NCBI GenBank assembly: GCA_043748015.1
Contig: JAYTOA010000016.1
Span: 1 to 17,750 of the forward strand
Length of the DNA stretch: 17,750 nucleotides
Direction of reading: 5' to 3'
Source of the DNA: JAIBBG01 sp043748015
GTDB taxonomy: Bacteria; Bacteroidota; Bacteroidia; Flavobacteriales_D; Sanyastnellaceae
The position numbers and the translations under genes were made by a program. This document shows, in pieces, positions 14,328 to 17,750 of this stretch; position 1 is the first letter of the stretch; each line of letters begins with the position of its first letter. A model generated the notes under the pieces. It ran no database searches, had not been told where the DNA came from, and saw nothing but the letters and a program-made list of their open reading frames with translations.

Positions 14328-16193
14328 ATGCAGGAAACAGATTTCATCATTCAAAATAAAGACAAGTGGGAGGAATTCGAGCATATTCTGGAGAGTACAG
14401 ACAAAGATCCCGAACGATTAACCGATCTCTTTATCGAAACCACTGATGACCTGTCCTATTCGAGAACTTTTTATCCCAACCGATCAGTTCGCGTATACCT
14501 TAATGGCATATCTCAACAAACTTATCAGGCCATTTATCGCAATCGTGTTCACGAAAAAAATGCAGTGAGCAAATTCTGGAAAGAGGAACTCCCGGAAGCG
14601 ATGTGGTTCAGTCGTAGAACACTACTCTATTCATTCCTACTTTTTGCAGGAGGCTTATTTATCGGGATTGCGTCAAGCATTTATTACCCGGAATTCGCCC
14701 GTATCATTCTTGGAGATCAATACATAGCTATGACGGAGGCCAACATAGCAAATGGAGATCCGATGGCTGTTTATAAAAACCAGGAACCTCTGCTGATGTT
14801 TTTCCAAATTGCCTGGAACAACATCAAGATTTCTTATGGCACGTTCGTCCTTGGAATTCTATTCGGTATTGGAACAATTTACGTGGTTTTCTACAATGCA
14901 ATTATGGTAGGCGCCTTTATTTACTTCTTCATCGAACGAGATTTATTTAAAGAGAGTTTTCTAGCCATCATGTTACATGGAACTTTGGAACTTTCAATGA
15001 TAGTCATTGCCGGATGTGCCGGATTCACGCTTGCCAGAGGGCTCATTTTCCCGGGCACGTACTCAAGGTCACAAGCGCTCATACATTCTGCGCGACAAGG
15101 AATCAAAATACTGATTGGTGTTACTATTTTGCTTATATACGCATCAGTTATAGAATCCTTTCTCACCAGGTACACTGACGTTCCGGATTGGGTGAGATTG
15201 TTTATTATATTATTATCAGGTACACTTGTTCTCGGTTACTTTGTTTGGTATCCCAAACATCGCCATCACAAAGGGCAAATCAAAGATCCAACTGAGGAAG
15301 AACTGACTGAAAGCAACCTCGACGAATACGATACGGGAATAATAAAAACACCTTCTCAAATATTCTCTTCAAGCTTCAGTCTGCTTACCAAAAACATACG
15401 GAGCATAAGTTTAATTAGTGCAGGAATGGCGGCCATGATCACACTGATTTTTGGAATAATAACAAAGGGGAAATACCATGAGCTATTTGATGGCGACTCA
15501 TCACCAATATCATCTTTCCTGGGATTTCTATATCCCTGGGATCGATATACAGCCTTCCTGAATTTCAAATCCTACCCGTGGCTTTATTTATTTTTCGCGG
15601 CATTGTTTTCAATTTATGTCGTTCGTATTTTTTCAACTTCCGACAAAGCAATAAATGTCGGTGGGTCCATCTCCATTCTTCAGATAGTAAAATCGTTTTT
15701 CATTCTTTTGATTACAGGGCTTCCACTTTTTCTTGAGCATCATTTCGCAGTGTTGTTTATGATATTGTATTTGCCGATTTGCTTGCTATGGCTTTATACG
15801 AGCAATGCCGAAGCAATAAATCCATTTTCTGCGTTCCTCAGCACTGTAAAGTTGGTACGAGGAAACTACTTGCGTGTGCTGGGCACATTTCTTAGCCTCC
15901 TTTCTATTATTTGGATTTGTATGCTTTTCGTATCTTCGGAAATAACCAATCTTTTGATTGAATTCATTCGGCTCAATATCCCTAGGAACGCAGCGTTTGC
16001 CGAAGAAGTAGGTGTAATTCTGTATACATTTCTGCTATTTGCAATACCCATTTTTATATTTACCCTTTGGCTGTTCGGAACATCCCTTCTCTATTATAGT
16101 CTTAAAGAAATAAATGGGGCCGGCACATTGATGAATTCCATCGATAAGATCGGTTTCAAAAAGCGCGCTTATGGCCTGGAGCAAGAAGCATAG
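14328..16193 (+). CDS. SpoIIM-like (DUF95) membrane protein with an extra C-terminal multi-pass domain
   Basis: The 621-aa product begins with a cytosolic helical region (1-95; SRTFYPNRSVRVYLNGISQQ). A SpoIIM/stage II sporulation M-like membrane domain (about 97-310) follows, with helices near 97-118, 168-201, 222-240, 258-276 and 290-307. The conserved HGTLELSMIVIAG lies at 217-229, in place of the family HGxxE motif. A polar acidic linker (311-345) leads to a second membrane region (346-621) with about six helices and no domain I recognise. The non-sporulating Bacteroidota usually have a SpoIIM-like protein of about 320-330 aa, so this looks like a fusion with a neighbouring membrane-protein gene. 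It starts the rightward operon; its last 23 bases overlap the DUF4129 gene. The role is unknown; it is not evidence of sporulation. Confidence 0.85.
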   Translation: MQETDFIIQNKDKWEEFEHILESTDKDPERLTDLFIETTDDLSYSRTFYPNRSVRVYLNGISQQTYQAIYRNRVHEKNAVSKFWKEELPEAMWFSRRTLLYSFLLFAGGLFIGIASSIYYPEFARIILGDQYIAMTEANIANGDPMAVYKNQEPLLMFFQIAWNNIKISYGTFVLGILFGIGTIYVVFYNAIMVGAFIYFFIERDLFKESFLAIMLHGTLELSMIVIAGCAGFTLARGLIFPGTYSRSQALIHSARQGIKILIGVTILLIYASVIESFLTRYTDVPDWVRLFIILLSGTLVLGYFVWYPKHRHHKGQIKDPTEEELTESNLDEYDTGIIKTPSQIFSSSFSLLTKNIRSISLISAGMAAMITLIFGIITKGKYHELFDGDSSPISSFLGFLYPWDRYTAFLNFKSYPWLYLFFAALFSIYVVRIFSTSDKAINVGGSISILQIVKSFFILLITGLPLFLEHHFAVLFMILYLPICLLWLYTSNAEAINPFSAFLSTVKLVRGNYLRVLGTFLSLLSIIWICMLFVSSEITNLLIEFIRLNIPRNAAFAEEVGVILYTFLLFAIPIFIFTLWLFGTSLLYYSLKEINGAGTLMNSIDKIGFKKRAYGLEQEA

Positions 16194-16926
16194 TATACTC
16201 ATTGGTGTATATTCCATCGTACTGATCACTGTAGTGTACAGTGGCAATTGCATTCGAGCGAATAACGAATCTATTTCGGTAGGATTGATGTTACCAAATT
16301 CATCAAATATGAATGATTCATTATGGAGTGATAAACAATGGCAAGAGTCCAAAAAAACCATCAGCTACACCGAGAAGGAATTGCAAGAGGAAAAGATGGA
16401 AACTGAAAGAGAAACGCTCGATAATGAGTCCTTCTCATCAAGAATGTTCTCACTCCTCACCTCATCTCTAGCAAGAATTATTGCGCTGGTTCTTGTCATC
16501 GGAATTTTGGTCTTAGTAATTGTACGTCTCGTTTTATCTCGCATTCCCGACAAAAAACTCACATCCGACATGACTGACATTTCAATGTGGTTCAATGAAG
16601 ATGAATTACCTCCTGAATCGGATTTAGATCACCTTCTTCGTATTGCAATTTCATCTAAAAACTTTAAAAACGCCGTGCGAATTTTATACATCTCCATCAT
16701 CAGGCAACTTGGCGAGAATGGTCACATCACTTGGAAAAAAGACAAAACCAATTATGACTATTTATTGGAAATGGAAGAACAAGATAGCTTTCCGATATTT
16801 AAAGACTTGACGCTTTTTTATGAGACCGTATGGTATGGCGACCATCCAATCAACAGTGAGGAGTTTAATATCATTCAGAGCAGGTTTATTCAATTCAAAA
16901 CTTCAATCAATTCTATAGTTGAATAG
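16171..16926 (+). CDS. DUF4129-domain membrane protein
   Basis: This 251-aa protein has an N-terminal hydrophobic segment (about 8-24, a signal peptide or anchor), an acidic and lysine-rich extracytoplasmic stretch with coiled-coil character (KELQEEKMETERETL), and a second membrane helix (about 100-125, IALVLVIGILVLVIVRLVL). The C-terminal DUF4129 domain (about 140-250) shows the familiar order AVRILYISIIRQL, ITWKKDKTNYDYL and FYETVWYGDHPI. The start overlaps the SpoIIM-like gene by 23 bases and the end overlaps the next gene by 8, so translational coupling is likely. In Bacteroidota the gene travels with DUF4350, MoxR and DUF58 genes; its biochemical function is unknown. Confidence 0.88.
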   Translation: MAWSKKHSILIGVYSIVLITVVYSGNCIRANNESISVGLMLPNSSNMNDSLWSDKQWQESKKTISYTEKELQEEKMETERETLDNESFSSRMFSLLTSSLARIIALVLVIGILVLVIVRLVLSRIPDKKLTSDMTDISMWFNEDELPPESDLDHLLRIAISSKNFKNAVRILYISIIRQLGENGHITWKKDKTNYDYLLEMEEQDSFPIFKDLTLFYETVWYGDHPINSEEFNIIQSRFIQFKTSINSIVE

Positions 16927-17750
16927 AAACAGATTACATATTGTAACAATTGGAGCTTTATTCATATTGCTGGCAGGAATCATTGTACTGATCAACATCC
17001 ACCGGAACAGCATTCATTGGCAAGAAACCTATCTTCCCGATGACGTCAATCCATACGGGACTAAAATAATTTTTGAACTTTTACAACATGCCAGACAAGG
17101 TCAAACATTTGTAAAAGTAAAAGATAGCATATCAAAAAAACTCCCAGATATTTCCATTGATAACAAAGACAGCTACGTTTACATAGGCCTGGACTATCAT
17201 GCAGATAGCGCAGATGTAGCCTCACTGCTCCAATTTGTTTCGAAGGGCAACAATGCGTTCATTATTTGTTCTAACCAGGATCATCTCCTACTCGACAGCT
17301 TGACGATGATATCAAATTCCAATCAAGAAGATATTGAATTGGACGACGATGAAGTTTGGGTAGATCATGAAGACATTCACTCAACACAACAGAATACTTA
17401 TTCTGTTGAGGACACCAGCATATCCCTGCATCTCACCGATGTAAAAAGGATTCTTAATCCTACAACAATTAAATATAAGAATAATTTCAAAACGTCCATT
17501 CATTCCTGGAATTATTTCAGTGATAGATTACGCACACTTGAAGAAGCACCAGTCGAAATTTTGGGAAGCTTCGATGAAAACTATGTCAATTTCATAAAAC
17601 TTAGATTCGGAAAAGGCGAATTCTATTTTCACAGTACACCCATGTCCTTCACGAATATTCACATGTTAAATGACACAACAATGCATTATTGTCGTGAGGC
17701 TTTGTCGTCAATTGGTGATGGGACAATATTCTGGGACGAGGAAAACAGAA
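16919..17750 (+). CDS. DUF4350-domain protein (3' end beyond window)
   Basis: The open frame runs to the right edge (277 codons seen). A single membrane helix (about 7-26, HIVTIGALFILLAGIIVLI) precedes DUF4350. Its hallmarks are visible: NPYGTKIIFELLQ (44-56), YVYIGLDY, a glycine/asparagine turn before AFIICSN, and FHSTPMSFTN followed by IFWDEENR. The region between, rich in D/E (about 135-160), is probably a loop. No ATG lies near the expected start. The TTG at 16919 gives MNRNRLHIVT and overlaps the DUF4129 stop by 8 bases, a normal coupled-start geometry. DUF4350 proteins resemble GldG/IftA-like periplasmic binding folds, but no substrate can be named. A MoxR ATPase gene is expected next. 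Confidence 0.85.
   Translation, partial: MNRNRLHIVTIGALFILLAGIIVLINIHRNSIHWQETYLPDDVNPYGTKIIFELLQHARQGQTFVKVKDSISKKLPDISIDNKDSYVYIGLDYHADSADVASLLQFVSKGNNAFIICSNQDHLLLDSLTMISNSNQEDIELDDDEVWVDHEDIHSTQQNTYSVEDTSISLHLTDVKRILNPTTIKYKNNFKTSIHSWNYFSDRLRTLEEAPVEILGSFDENYVNFIKLRFGKGEFYFHSTPMSFTNIHMLNDTTMHYCREALSSIGDGTIFWDEENR

Noticed and set aside
14328..16193. SpoIIM similarity as a sign of a spore-forming organism.
   Set aside because: SpoIIM-like proteins are common in non-sporulating Bacteroidota, and no other sporulation gene is present.

Overview
The window looks like a chromosomal segment of a Bacteroidota bacterium, most likely a Flavobacteriales-type lineage. Four things point there. Two large secreted proteins end in type IX secretion system (T9SS) C-terminal signals, one of each main type. 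Promoters fit the Bacteroidota -7 consensus TAnnTTTG. The base composition is moderately AT-rich. The right end carries the RDD / SpoIIM-like / DUF4129 / DUF4350 gene set typical of this phylum.

Layout. 1-623: the 5' part of a rhomboid-family membrane protease gene leaves the window on the minus strand, diverging from a small secreted-protein gene. 766-4493 (minus): a two-gene unit, a small secreted protein of unknown function followed by a 1109-aa surface protein with a P-domain-like region, five W-S-G repeats of about 75 aa, PKD/Ig-like domains and a gliding-motility-type C-terminus. 4756-11772 (minus): one giant gene for a 2338-aa adhesin-like protein made of 23 HYR-like, four-cysteine repeat units and a type A T9SS signal; it has its own promoter and a strong intrinsic terminator. 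11773-12151: non-coding apart from the giant gene's promoter and an unexplained hairpin. 12131-13346: a tRNA-Phe(GAA) gene with promoter and intrinsic terminator, followed after only five bases by aroB (3-dehydroquinate synthase). 13389-17750: an RDD-family membrane protein gene diverges from three overlapping genes, SpoIIM-like with an extra C-terminal membrane domain, DUF4129 and DUF4350; the last runs off the right edge.

How the parts relate. The two large surface proteins are probable outer-surface or secreted T9SS clients, but they are separate transcription units and no T9SS machinery gene lies in the window. The right-hand genes form a conserved Bacteroidota membrane module that in relatives usually continues with a MoxR-type AAA ATPase and a DUF58 protein; these are expected just past the right edge. 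aroB is a housekeeping gene whose unusual position, pressed against the tRNA-Phe terminator, is the main regulatory puzzle.

Most notable points: the giant protein's hidden four-unit higher-order periodicity; its two homologous inserts placed near opposite ends of the array; the tRNA-Phe/terminator/aroB arrangement; and the SpoIIM-plus-membrane-domain fusion. I see no CRISPR array, insertion sequence, prophage or recognisable defence system.
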